Source of the DNA: an uncultured Lachnoclostridium sp.
Lineage (GTDB): Bacteria > Bacillota > Clostridia > Lachnospirales > Lachnospiraceae
Length of the DNA: 64,000 bases
Reading direction: 5' to 3'
Assembly (NCBI GenBank): GCA_905212635.1
Contig: CAJMFH010000008.1
Location: 1-64,000, forward strand
Each line of letters starts with the position of its first letter. Positions within the stretch are counted from its first letter, which is position 1. Below are positions 9,127-18,613 of the stretch, piece after piece. The notes under the pieces are model-generated. The model made no database searches. It was not told the DNA's origin and saw only the letters and a program-made list of their open reading frames with translations. Both the position numbers and the translations under genes were made by a program.

Positions 9127-9738
9127 ATGGCACATAAAACATTTATATCATATAAATATAGCGAGGCACAGGAATTAAGAGATAGAATCATAGAGTCTCT
9201 TGGGGAGGATGCAACATATTATAAGGGAGAAACAAGTGATTCTCCTGACTTGACTGACACATCTACAGAAAATATTAAAAAAAATTTGAGAGATATGATG
9301 TACGATACATCTGTAACAATTGTTATTATTTCTCCTAATATGAAAGAAAGTAAGTGGATTGATTGGGAGATTGAATATTGTTTGAAAGATAACACAAGAA
9401 AAAATCGTACATCCCATACAAATGGAGTTGTTGGGGTGATAATGAAATATGATGGTGACTATAGTTGGTTTAAGACGATTAACAATCAATCAGATGGCTG
9501 CTCGTTAACTACATATGATAATAGCAAAGTGTATGACATAATTAACAAGAACAGAAGTAATCAGAATCCCAAAGAGTATAGTTGTGCAAAGTGTAAATCG
9601 ATAAATTCACTTACGGGTTCATACATCGCTTATGTCGATGAAGATACTTTTTTGGATAATCCGCAAAAATATATAAACAATGCTTATAACAAAAGTGAGA
9701 ATGACGCGGAGGGTTATGATTTAGTAAAGAAGAGATGA
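9127..9738 (+). CDS. TIR-domain protein (ThsB/MTH538-like)
   Basis: The N-terminal about 130 residues form a TIR-like fold: strand KTFISYKYSEAQELRDRI, VTIVIISPNM strand, and the helix SKWIDWEIEYCL, whose WEIE glutamate matches the position of the catalytic Glu of TIR NADases. The C-terminal part (about 140-203) has a YSCAKCKS Cys pair and no known domain. TIR proteins of this type make NAD-derived signals in Thoeris defence. No ThsA-like SIR2/SLOG gene is present; the neighbour is a small membrane protein. Start ATG follows AAGGAGGAG. The gene is AT-rich, unlike the helicase and Res genes around it, which suggests separate acquisition. Confidence 0.8.
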   Translation: MAHKTFISYKYSEAQELRDRIIESLGEDATYYKGETSDSPDLTDTSTENIKKNLRDMMYDTSVTIVIISPNMKESKWIDWEIEYCLKDNTRKNRTSHTNGVVGVIMKYDGDYSWFKTINNQSDGCSLTTYDNSKVYDIINKNRSNQNPKEYSCAKCKSINSLTGSYIAYVDEDTFLDNPQKYINNAYNKSENDAEGYDLVKKR

Positions 9739-9748
9739 GGAGATTTTT

Positions 9749-11653
9749 ATGCAAAAGTTGAGAATGCAGACAGTCAATAAGGCAGATGAGAACTATAAAA
9801 AATTGGCAGAATTGTTTCCAAATGCTGTGACAGAAACCATTGATCCGACAACCGGGGAAGTGGTACGTGCGATTGATAAAGATGTGTTGATGCAGGAAAT
9901 TAACACAAAGGTGGTTGAAGGAAATGAGGAACGCTATCAGTTTACCTGGCCGGATAAGAAGAAGTCGGTTCTTTTGGCAAATGCGCCGATTAATAAGACA
10001 CTTCGTCCTTGTAGGAAGGAAAGTGTTGATTTTGATCATACAGAGAATCTTTATATAGAGGGAGATAATCTGGAAGTATTGAAACTGCTTCAGGAGACAT
10101 ACCTTGGAAAAATAAAGATGATCTATATTGATCCTCCTTATAATACAGGAAATGATTTTGTATACGAGGATGATTTTGCTCAAAGTACAGAAGAATACCT
10201 TGATAATAGCGGTCAGTTTGATGAAGAAGGAAATCGCCTTGTGAAGAATTTGGATAGCAATGGGCGTTTTCATACGGATTGGTTGAATATGTTATATCCT
10301 AGGTTGAAATTGTCGAAGGATTTGTTGAGTGATGATGGAGTTATATTTATTAGTATTAATGATATGGAAGTGACAAATGCAAAAAAAATTTGTGATAATA
10401 TTTATGGCGAATCGAATTTTGTTGCAGACTTAATATGGGCCAATAAAGAGGGAGGAGGAAGTTCTGATAGTAAATTGTTTAGAATAAAACATGAACATAT
10501 TATTTGTTATGCCAAGAGAATAGAATTGGTAAATATTAAAGGTGTGGCAATAAGTAATGCTGAAAGATATAGCAAATCGGATGAATATGAGAATGAAAGA
10601 GGAACATATTATCTTCAAAAGCTTGGAATGGGATCAATTCAGTATTCACAGTCTCTTGATTATCCCATAAAAACACCTGATGGGACATTTGTTATGCCTT
10701 CCGATAATAATGGTGGAAGAAGAGCATGTTGGAGATGGTCGAGAGAAAAATATGAGAGAAATAAAAAACGTGGATTTGTTGATATTAAAAAGGATTCAAA
10801 AGGTGTATGGACTGTATATACAAAGCAATATATGAAATGTGATAATGAGGGTAATCCAATTGATAGGACTCAACGTCCCATGGGGATAATTGAGGAATTT
10901 TCAAGTACACAAGCAGCAAAATTGCTTGAGTATATTGGAATGGGAAGCTGTTTTAGTTACTCAAAACCAGTAGAATTGATTAAATGGCTTATTTCTCGTC
11001 TTGAATTATCAGAGGACATAGTGCTCGATTTCTTTTCCGGTTCTGCATCTACAGCCCACGCAGTAATGCAGTTAAACGCTGAAGATGGTGGAAAACGTAA
11101 ATTTATTATGGTTCAATTACCGGAAAAGACGGATGAAAAATCGGAAGCCTATAAAGCCGGTTACAAGAATATTTGCGAAATCGGTAAAGAGCGTATTCGC
11201 CGCGCTGCGAGGAAAATTGCGGAGGAAAATCCAGAAGCCAAATTTGATGGAGGTTTCCGTGTGCTGAAATGTGATAGCTCTAATATGAAAGATGTATATT
11301 ATCAATCATCGGAGTATGAACCATCTTTGTTCAGTAGTCTGGAAGACAATATTAAAGAGGATCGAACACCGGAAGATTTATTGTTCCAGGTAATGCTTGA
11401 TCTGGGGGTATTGCTTTCCGGCAAAATAGAGGAAACCACTATCGCAGGTAAGAAAATATTTAATGTGGAAGATAATTACTTAATTGCGTGCTTTGATGAT
11501 AATGTGACGGATGAAGTGATTACAGAGATTGCAAAACAGCAGCCGTATTATTTTGTGATGCGGGATAGTTCTATGGCGAGTGACAGCGTGGCAACAAATT
11601 TTGAACAGATATTTGCTACCTATAGTCCTAGTACGGAGAGGAGAGTACTGTAG
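9749..11653 (+). CDS. mod: Type III-like site-specific DNA adenine methyltransferase (Mod)
   Basis: A beta-class N6-adenine or N4-cytosine methyltransferase of 634 residues. The catalytic motif IV IDPPYNTGNDF lies at about 127-137, and the AdoMet-binding FSGSASTAHAV at about 429-439. The DPPYN form and the order (IV before I) match type III Mod. The middle (about 230-400) is the target-recognition region. It would modify host DNA so Res does not cut it. It starts 10 bases after the TIR gene stop (AGGAG just upstream) and is followed one base after its stop by rhuM. The recognised sequence cannot be read from the protein. Confidence 0.88.
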   Translation: MQKLRMQTVNKADENYKKLAELFPNAVTETIDPTTGEVVRAIDKDVLMQEINTKVVEGNEERYQFTWPDKKKSVLLANAPINKTLRPCRKESVDFDHTENLYIEGDNLEVLKLLQETYLGKIKMIYIDPPYNTGNDFVYEDDFAQSTEEYLDNSGQFDEEGNRLVKNLDSNGRFHTDWLNMLYPRLKLSKDLLSDDGVIFISINDMEVTNAKKICDNIYGESNFVADLIWANKEGGGSSDSKLFRIKHEHIICYAKRIELVNIKGVAISNAERYSKSDEYENERGTYYLQKLGMGSIQYSQSLDYPIKTPDGTFVMPSDNNGGRRACWRWSREKYERNKKRGFVDIKKDSKGVWTVYTKQYMKCDNEGNPIDRTQRPMGIIEEFSSTQAAKLLEYIGMGSCFSYSKPVELIKWLISRLELSEDIVLDFFSGSASTAHAVMQLNAEDGGKRKFIMVQLPEKTDEKSEAYKAGYKNICEIGKERIRRAARKIAEENPEAKFDGGFRVLKCDSSNMKDVYYQSSEYEPSLFSSLEDNIKEDRTPEDLLFQVMLDLGVLLSGKIEETTIAGKKIFNVEDNYLIACFDDNVTDEVITEIAKQQPYYFVMRDSSMASDSVATNFEQIFATYSPSTERRVL

Positions 11654-11654
11654 T

Positions 11655-12710
11655 ATGGCTAATGAGAAAAAAAGAGAAGTTGCGATTCGCAGCTCGGCGG
11701 CAGAATATCTGACATTTGTAGCTTCTACCGGTGAAAGTGATGTTAGTTTTGAGATGCGTTACGAGGATGAAAATATCTGGCTTACGCAGAAAATGATGGC
11801 TGTTCTTTATGATGTTTCTCTGCCAACGATTAATGAACACATCAAAAAGATTTATGCCGATAGAGAATTAACAGAGGAGGCAACTATTCGGAAATTCCGA
11901 ATAGTTCAGGAAGAGGGAACACGAAAGGTCAATCGTGAGTTGATACATTATAATTTACAGATGATTATTGCCGTGGGATTTAAGGTAAATAATCAGCGTG
12001 CTGTACAGTTCCGTAAATGGGCAGGGCAGATTGTCAAGGATTACACGATTCAGGGGTGGACGATGGATGCGGATCGTTTAAAAAAAGGTCACATGTTCAC
12101 AGATGAATACTTTGATCGGCAGTTGCAGCAGATTAGGGAGATTCGATTGTCGGAGCGCAAGTTCTATCAGAAGGTCACGGATCTGTATGCGACCGCATTT
12201 GATTATGATAAAGATGCAAAAACAACGCGGTTGTTCTTTAAAACCGTACAAAATAAAATGCATTTTGCAGTTCATCGTCATACGGCAGCAGAACTGATTG
12301 TAGAGCGTGCAGACGCAACAAAAGAGCATATGGGGCTTACTACCTGGGAGAATGCTCCAGATGGAAAAATCTTAAAAGCCGATGTAACAGTAGCCAAGAA
12401 TTATTTGAATGAGCAGGAAATGAATTACCTGGAGCGTATTGTGTCGTTGTATCTGGATTATGCAGAGTTGCAGGCAGAGCGAAAGATTCCTATGAGTATG
12501 GAGGACTGGGCAAAACGCTTGGATGGATTTTTGGAATTTAATGGGAATGAACTGCTTACGGGACCGGGAAAGATCAGTGCAGAGCAGGCAAAGCTTCATG
12601 CGGAGACGGAATATGAAAAATACCGGGTAATTCAGGATCGCTTGTATGAAAGTGATTTTGATCGTTTTATGATGTTGGAAAAGGAGGTGAGTCATAAAGA
12701 TGAAGTTTAA
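11655..12710 (+). CDS. RhuM-family protein
   Basis: The 351-residue protein matches the virulence RhuM family named after a Salmonella SPI-3 gene. It has WLTQKMMAVLYDVSLPTINEHIKKI (a winged-helix-like motif at about 40-65), then YNLQMIIAVGFKVNN, and RAVQFRKWAGQIVKDY, which mark this family. The biochemical role is unknown. Members often sit inside restriction-modification loci as here. The longer open frame upstream overlaps mod; ATG 11655, one base after the mod stop, is the sensible start. It overlaps res by 11 bases, which implies coupled translation and makes it a regular part of this operon rather than a loose passenger. Confidence 0.85.
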   Translation: MANEKKREVAIRSSAAEYLTFVASTGESDVSFEMRYEDENIWLTQKMMAVLYDVSLPTINEHIKKIYADRELTEEATIRKFRIVQEEGTRKVNRELIHYNLQMIIAVGFKVNNQRAVQFRKWAGQIVKDYTIQGWTMDADRLKKGHMFTDEYFDRQLQQIREIRLSERKFYQKVTDLYATAFDYDKDAKTTRLFFKTVQNKMHFAVHRHTAAELIVERADATKEHMGLTTWENAPDGKILKADVTVAKNYLNEQEMNYLERIVSLYLDYAELQAERKIPMSMEDWAKRLDGFLEFNGNELLTGPGKISAEQAKLHAETEYEKYRVIQDRLYESDFDRFMMLEKEVSHKDEV

Positions 12711-15700
12711 TTTTAAGTTACAAAAGTATCAGACAGATGCTGTTGATGCTGTTATTAAAGCCTTTGCAGGACAGGGGTTTCATGATCACACCAGATTCAT
12801 TCGTGATCTTGGTAAAATGAGTGCGAAGGACAAGCAGATGCAGCTTGGTTTTATAGATAATAATATAGAAGTTTATGACCCTTCCGATGATACTGGTTAT
12901 AAGAATGAATTGGTGGAAATTTCGGATGAGCAGCTGTTACATAATATTCAGGAAATACAAAGTCAGAACAACATCAAACGTTCCGCATCTTTGGTAAAAG
13001 ATTTAGGCAGATGTAGTCTGGATATTGAGATGGAAACCGGAACTGGTAAGACATATGTGTATATTAAGACAATGTTTGAATTAAATAAAAACTATGGATG
13101 GAGTAAATTTATTGTTGTTGTTCCGAGTATTGCGATTCGAGAAGGTGTAAAGAAATCGTTTGAGATTACAGCGGATCATTTTATGGAACATTACGGGAAA
13201 AAGGCTCGTTTTTTTGTTTATGATAGTTCCAGTTTGAATCAGCTTGACAATTTCTCAAGCAACGCAGGAATCAATGTAATGATTATCAATACGCAGGCTT
13301 TTGCGGCTTCGCTGAAAGAGGGAGGACGCAGCAAGGAATCGCGTGTAATATATTCGAAACGTGATGAGTTTGGCTCTAGACGTCCGATCGATGTCATTGC
13401 TGCGAATAGACCGATCATTATTTTGGATGAACCACAGAAAATGGGAGGAAATGTCACTCAAAAAGCTCTGAAAAATTTTCATCCTTTATTTACATTGAAT
13501 TATTCTGCTACGCACAAAACGCAGCATAATCTTATTTATGTATTGGATGCATTAGAGGCATTTAACCAGAAATTGGTGAAAAAAATAGAGGTAAAAGGCT
13601 TTGAGGTAAAGAATTTCCGAGGGACAGATGGTTATCTGTATTTGGAGCAGATCATATTATCTGCCAAGAAACCACCTATGGCGAAAATTGAATTGGAGAT
13701 TGGATATAACAAGTCGATTAACCGGGAAACACGTATTCTGGGTGTTGGCGACGATCTGTATTATGAATCAAAGAAAATGGAGCAGTATCAGGGGTATACG
13801 ATATCGGAGATTGATCCACTGCGTGGGACAGTGATGTTTACCAATGGAGAGATGCTTCAAACAGGCGAGGTGACAGGTGATATATCCGAAAATGATATGC
13901 GCCGGATCCAAATAAGAGAAACGATTATTTCTCATTTTGAAAAAGAAGAAAAATTATTCAACATGGGAATCAAGTGTTTATCGTTATTTTTTATTGATGA
14001 AGTAGCAAAGTATCGGCAATATGATGAAAATGGAGAAGAATTGCTTGGGGAATACGGAGTAATCTTCGAACAGGAGTATCAGGATGTTTTAAATGAGTAC
14101 ATTACATTGCTCGATACACCATATCAGAAATATTTAAAAGATTCCTGCAGCGATGTACATGCAGTACATCGGGGATATTTTAGTATTGACAAGCAGGGGC
14201 ATAGCATTGACAGCAAACGGAAACGCGGCAGTGAGTTTTCGGATGATATTTCTGCATATGACCTGATCATGAAAAATAAGGAGCGTCTGTTGTCTTTTGA
14301 GGAACCGACCAGATTTATCTTTTCTCACTCGGCACTTCGAGAGGGATGGGACAATCCAAATGTATTTCAAATCTGCACATTAAAACATTCTGACAGCAAT
14401 ACCGGAAAACGTCAGGAGGTAGGGCGGGGACTTCGCTTATGTGTTAATCAAAAGGGAAATCGTATGGATGTGCAGTCGCTAGGGGAGAATGTACATGATG
14501 TCAATACATTAACGGTCGTTGCCAGCGAGAGTTATATGACATTTGTTTCCGATCTTCAATTGGATATTAAGACCGTTTTGTATGATAGACCAACTGTTGT
14601 GACAAATGAATACTTCAAGGGAAAATATGTCAAGGTAGGAGAAGAACTTACGCTTATTGATGATAATATGGCTAATACCATTGAATTTTATCTTATTTCA
14701 AATGGCTATGTTGATATGAGCCGGAAGGTGACGGATAAGTACCGGCAAGAGATAAAGAACAAAACGGCAGCAGCTTTGCCGGAGGAGTTAAAACCAATGG
14801 CGGAAGGGATACATAGATTGATTCAGTCAGTATATGATGACAGCCTTCTGGAAGATATGTTTAGCAATGGACATGAGACCAAGGTAAAAGACAATCCATT
14901 AAATGAAAACTTTGCAAAGAAAGAATTTCAGGCTCTTTGGAAAGAAATCAATCATAAATATGCTTATACAGTAGATTTTGACAGTCAAGAATTGATTAAA
15001 AAAGCAATTGACCATATCAATGATAAGCTATTTGTATCGGAGTTACAATATACAAGAACGATTGGCAGTCAGAAAACCATAATGAATGAGTATGAAATAG
15101 AGCGTGTTGAATCCTTTGTGCGTGAAAGTTCTGGAACCTATGGACTGAGTCATAGAGAATTAAGTCATATTAAATATGATTTGATAGGAAAAGTTGCGGA
15201 AGGAACCACACTTACTCGCAGAACGGTATCAGCAATTCTACAGGGCATTCAGTTAGATAAATTGGATATGTTTAAGAATAATCCGGAAGAATTTATCAAG
15301 AAGGTTGCGAGATTGATCAATGAACAAAAGGCAACCATGATTATAGATCATATTTCTTATGATACAATCGAAGGAGAATATGACAGCACAATCTTTACGG
15401 CAGAAAAAAATACACAGAGCTTTGATAAAGCTTTTCTTGCAAAGAAGGCAATTCAGGACTATGTGTTCACCGATGGTTCTGCTGAAAAGAGCATTGAACG
15501 AACCTTCGCAGAGGATTTAGATGCTGCAGAAGAAGTGTGTGTATATGCTAAATTGCCGAGAACATTTCAGATTCCTACGCCGGTTGGAAATTATTCTCCA
15601 GATTGGGCAATCGCATTCTATGAAGGGACAGTAAAGCACATTTTCTTTGTGGCAGAGACAAAAGGAACGATGGAAAGCCTTGAGCTTAGACCGATTGAGC

Positions 15701-15816
15701 AGGCGAAGATATCCTGTGCAAAGAAGCTGTTTAATGAAATATCAACAAGTAAGGTGAGGTATCATGATGTTGACAGTTATCAGAAGTTGTTGGAGATTAT
15801 GCCAACATTGAGATGA
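12700..15816 (+). CDS. res: Type III restriction enzyme Res subunit
   Basis: The 1038 residues show a complete type III Res. Walker A ETGTGKTYV is at about 113. The DEAD-like ILDEPQKMGG is at about 245, and YSATHK at about 268. The second helicase lobe has FSHSALREGWDNPNVFQ and QEVGRGLRLCVNQKG (about 545-590). A C-terminal PD-(D/E)xK nuclease has SPDWAIAFY and VAETKGT (about 965-990). Together with Mod it would cut unmodified DNA after ATP-driven translocation or sliding. It is intact, last in the operon, and has the ATG inside the end of rhuM. Confidence 0.9.
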   Translation: MKFNFKLQKYQTDAVDAVIKAFAGQGFHDHTRFIRDLGKMSAKDKQMQLGFIDNNIEVYDPSDDTGYKNELVEISDEQLLHNIQEIQSQNNIKRSASLVKDLGRCSLDIEMETGTGKTYVYIKTMFELNKNYGWSKFIVVVPSIAIREGVKKSFEITADHFMEHYGKKARFFVYDSSSLNQLDNFSSNAGINVMIINTQAFAASLKEGGRSKESRVIYSKRDEFGSRRPIDVIAANRPIIILDEPQKMGGNVTQKALKNFHPLFTLNYSATHKTQHNLIYVLDALEAFNQKLVKKIEVKGFEVKNFRGTDGYLYLEQIILSAKKPPMAKIELEIGYNKSINRETRILGVGDDLYYESKKMEQYQGYTISEIDPLRGTVMFTNGEMLQTGEVTGDISENDMRRIQIRETIISHFEKEEKLFNMGIKCLSLFFIDEVAKYRQYDENGEELLGEYGVIFEQEYQDVLNEYITLLDTPYQKYLKDSCSDVHAVHRGYFSIDKQGHSIDSKRKRGSEFSDDISAYDLIMKNKERLLSFEEPTRFIFSHSALREGWDNPNVFQICTLKHSDSNTGKRQEVGRGLRLCVNQKGNRMDVQSLGENVHDVNTLTVVASESYMTFVSDLQLDIKTVLYDRPTVVTNEYFKGKYVKVGEELTLIDDNMANTIEFYLISNGYVDMSRKVTDKYRQEIKNKTAAALPEELKPMAEGIHRLIQSVYDDSLLEDMFSNGHETKVKDNPLNENFAKKEFQALWKEINHKYAYTVDFDSQELIKKAIDHINDKLFVSELQYTRTIGSQKTIMNEYEIERVESFVRESSGTYGLSHRELSHIKYDLIGKVAEGTTLTRRTVSAILQGIQLDKLDMFKNNPEEFIKKVARLINEQKATMIIDHISYDTIEGEYDSTIFTAEKNTQSFDKAFLAKKAIQDYVFTDGSAEKSIERTFAEDLDAAEEVCVYAKLPRTFQIPTPVGNYSPDWAIAFYEGTVKHIFFVAETKGTMESLELRPIEQAKISCAKKLFNEISTSKVRYHDVDSYQKLLEIMPTLR

Positions 15817-15860
15817 AGGATAGATTTTACATTGCTAGAGACAGGAGGCCCCTAAAAAAT

Positions 15861-18266
15861 TTAATCCCCATTTTCCCAAAAGGAATGGAGGATATCTTTC
15901 ATTCCTTTTTTATTTGTAATCTTGTAAGGCACCCATTCTTTTGGAAATAAATGGGAATAACTACTGCCGGCGAAGCGTTCATCTAAGAGAAGAATGACAC
16001 CGCGGTCGGAAGAAGTACGGATCACGCGGCCGCCCGCCTGAAAAACCTTGTTGATGCCGGGATAGAGGTAGGCATAGTCAAAACCACGTCCATTTTTTTC
16101 GTCGTAATACTGTTTAAATAATTCACGTTCTTCGCAAACCTGCGGAAGACCGGTTCCCACGATCGCTGTGCCGATCAGGCGGTCTTCTTTTAGATCAATT
16201 CCCTCACTAAAAATACCGCCCATAACACAAAGCCCTACGAGAGTATGATCGTTTTCGGCATCAAAAGAAGCCAGAAATTCTTCTTTTTCCGATTCTGACA
16301 TATTTTGACATTGTTCGACAACTTCGGTCTGCTCCGGAAAATGAAGCTGGTCTTTTACCTGACGTAAAAAGGCATACGATGGGAAGAAAATGATATAATT
16401 TCCCTGCCTTGCCTGTACAAATTCCTCAATATAACCGGCGATACGGCGGTATTCCGAGAGAGATCGTCTGGTGTATTTGCTGGTGACATCATTGGCGATG
16501 AGGATGCGCCTCTGGTCAGGGGTAAATGAAGACTTGGCATAGACGGCGTAATCTTCTTCGGTGGTTGAAAGCTGCTCCATATAGTAGCGGATCGGCAGCA
16601 GGGTAGCAGAGAAAAAGACTGTACTCCGCGCCTGCTCTTCGGCATCGCTGAGGCGTGTCGAAGGATCCATACACTGGAGTTTGATGCGGAAATTCCCAGA
16701 TTCATCATAATCGGTATAAATGCGGTATTTTTCATCTTTGGTATCGTTCATATTGAGAAAATGCCGCACACTAAAAAATAAATTTAAAATCGTTTCACGT
16801 TCGGGAAGTTCTTTTACCTCTTTCGTCAAAAGTTCAAAACTGTTTATGACGCGCAGCAGCTGAAATTCAAACGCGGATATGTCATCTAAGAGTTCAAAAT
16901 GATCACAGGCGTGCTTCCATTCGAGCATCATTTTGTTGCAGCGTTCCAACGAAGCGGCAAAGATCTTAAACAGGTATTTTACTTCCGACGGATAATTTTT
17001 GGTGGATTCCTCATTCAGGATCCGTTTTACTTTCAGAAAATCCTCTTTGACAAGAACGGCGCTGTACATTTCTCTGGCGCGCTCGACAAGATTATGAGCT
17101 TCGTCGATCAAAAAGGCAAAATTTCCCTTTTTGTCCTCCGAAAAGAAACGGCGCAGATAGACATTGGGATCAAACGCATAATTGTAGTCGCAGATAATGC
17201 TGTCTGCAAACAGTGCCGCATCGAGACACATTTCAAAGGGGCAGACAGTGTGTTTTTCGGCATACAAAAGGATGGTATCCCGATTCATGTCATTTTCATG
17301 GATCAACATATCATAAACGCAGTCGTTGACACGGTCATAATGCCCTTTGGCGTACGGACAGGAGGCAGGATTACACTCCGGGCTGCCTTCTAAAAAGCAC
17401 ATTTTTTCCTTTGCCGTGATCGTAAGAAATTTAAAATGCAGTGACTGCTCTGACAAAATCTGGAAACACTCCTGTGCAACTGTTCTTGTGATCGTTTTGG
17501 CAGTCAGGTAAAAAAGGCGGTCGATCAGTCCTTCACCCATGGCTTTCACCGTTGGAAATACGGTTGAAATGGTCTTCCCGACACCGGTTGGAGCCTGGAT
17601 AAAAATTTTCTTTTTGTGTTCGATCGTTTTATATACGCAGGCGGCAAGTTCTTTTTGTCCGTCCCGGTAAGGGAAAGGGAAGGTAAGATCCTGGATCGAG
17701 GTATTCCGCTTTTTCTGCCAGTCAAATTCATATCTTGCCCAAGGGGTGTACCGGTCGATCAGATCCTCAAACCATGCACGGATCTCTTCGCAGCGGTAGG
17801 TTACCGGAAAACGGCGGATCTCTTCACTCTCCAGATGACAATACGTTACCTGAACGGTAATAAAAGCCGGATTTTCGGCTTCGCAGATCATATAGGCATA
17901 GCACATTGCCTGCGCTTTGTGTACCAAAAGAGGTTCTTTTAACTGGTGGATATCCATGAAAACGCCTTTGATCTCATCGACAAGAATTTCGGAGTCGTCA
18001 CGAAAGATGCCGTCTGCCCGTCCTTCGATCTTCAGATCAAATTCTTCGCCGGTCTCTTCGCTCTGCAATGTGACATACGTAAATAAAGGAACCTCTGCCT
18101 GATAGCCGATTCCCATGCTTTTTTGTATTTTTTTGTGAATTCGATTGCCGAGCTGCATCGCTTCGGGATTCCGGGTGCCAAGACCGGTTGAATTGATATC
18201 TCCCTCACGAAAGATAAATTCCACCAGATTTCGCACGGAAATTTTTAATTCTCTGCGTTCTGCCAT
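15861..18266 (-). CDS. Rad3/XPD-type (DinG family) helicase with N-terminal nuclease-like domain
   Basis: About 801 residues. The N-terminal about 190 residues resemble a RecB-like PD-(D/E)xK domain (ILVDEIKG). The helicase has Walker A APTGVGKT (about 225) and FLIDEAHNL (DEAH, about 387). Between these lie the four iron-sulphur-type cysteines of XPD helicases (around MCFLEGSPECNPASCPYAKG and CPFEMC). Motif VI is GGRVIRTSSDRG near the C-terminus. It would unwind DNA 5' to 3' in repair. ATG 18266 was chosen over one 21 bases upstream because AAGAGGG precedes it. It converges on res, and palindromic repeat copy 2 lies directly upstream. Confidence 0.85.
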   Translation of the reverse strand: MAERRELKISVRNLVEFIFREGDINSTGLGTRNPEAMQLGNRIHKKIQKSMGIGYQAEVPLFTYVTLQSEETGEEFDLKIEGRADGIFRDDSEILVDEIKGVFMDIHQLKEPLLVHKAQAMCYAYMICEAENPAFITVQVTYCHLESEEIRRFPVTYRCEEIRAWFEDLIDRYTPWARYEFDWQKKRNTSIQDLTFPFPYRDGQKELAACVYKTIEHKKKIFIQAPTGVGKTISTVFPTVKAMGEGLIDRLFYLTAKTITRTVAQECFQILSEQSLHFKFLTITAKEKMCFLEGSPECNPASCPYAKGHYDRVNDCVYDMLIHENDMNRDTILLYAEKHTVCPFEMCLDAALFADSIICDYNYAFDPNVYLRRFFSEDKKGNFAFLIDEAHNLVERAREMYSAVLVKEDFLKVKRILNEESTKNYPSEVKYLFKIFAASLERCNKMMLEWKHACDHFELLDDISAFEFQLLRVINSFELLTKEVKELPERETILNLFFSVRHFLNMNDTKDEKYRIYTDYDESGNFRIKLQCMDPSTRLSDAEEQARSTVFFSATLLPIRYYMEQLSTTEEDYAVYAKSSFTPDQRRILIANDVTSKYTRRSLSEYRRIAGYIEEFVQARQGNYIIFFPSYAFLRQVKDQLHFPEQTEVVEQCQNMSESEKEEFLASFDAENDHTLVGLCVMGGIFSEGIDLKEDRLIGTAIVGTGLPQVCEERELFKQYYDEKNGRGFDYAYLYPGINKVFQAGGRVIRTSSDRGVILLLDERFAGSSYSHLFPKEWVPYKITNKKGMKDILHSFWENGD

Positions 18267-18298
18267 AAAAAAGCCCTCTTTTATCATTCTTCTTAATA

Positions 18299-18405
18299 GT
18301 AACTATTCAGGCCCCCTCTCCCACGCATTCGCATTTCGAACACTTCGTGTTCTTTCTTGCCTTTGACAAGGCTAAAAATGCTCATACCTTGATCCTGAAT
18401 AGTTA
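18299..18405. repeat. Palindromic intergenic repeat, copy 2 (module A type)
   Basis: The ends are GTAACTATTCAGG (18299-18311) and CCTGAATAGTTA (18394-18405). The inside has hairpins GAACAC-TTC-GTGTTC and GCCTT-TGAC-AAGGC, the module found again in copy 4. It lies about 30 bases upstream of the helicase start, so it probably sits in the 5' UTR or promoter of that gene. Confidence 0.85.
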
Positions 18406-18451
18406 ATTTTAGTATAGCAAAAAGGGGGGCATTTGGCAATCGGCAGATGTG

Positions 18452-18480
18452 AGAAAAAGGCCACTAGGTGACCTTTTTCT
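18452..18480 (-). terminator. Rho-independent terminator after the YhfC-like gene
   Basis: AGAAAAAGG (18452-18460) pairs with CCTTTTTCT (18472-18480), with inner CAC/GTG pairing. Read leftward it gives a hairpin followed by a U-rich stretch. It works on paper in both directions. Confidence 0.65.
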
Positions 18481-18497
18481 GGGGAATAGAGAACTAA

Positions 18498-18593
18498 ACT
18501 ATATATAGGCAATCATTAGGTTATCCCAATGATAACGGCAATAAAAAATGGCAACTCGCCTAAGGCGAATCACCATTGATTCATATATATAGT
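18498..18593. repeat. Second kind of palindromic element, 96 bp, AT-rich ends
   Basis: Terminal inverted repeats ACTATATATA (18498-18507) and TATATATAGT (18584-18593) enclose two hairpins: GTTATC-CCAAT-GATAAC, and a larger one closed by ATGG/CCAT with CGCC-TAA-GGCG at its tip. No coding potential is seen. It lies just downstream of the YhfC-like gene. This is the only copy in the window. Confidence 0.7.
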
Positions 18594-18613
18594 ATCGCAA
18601 AGTGCGGCAAATG

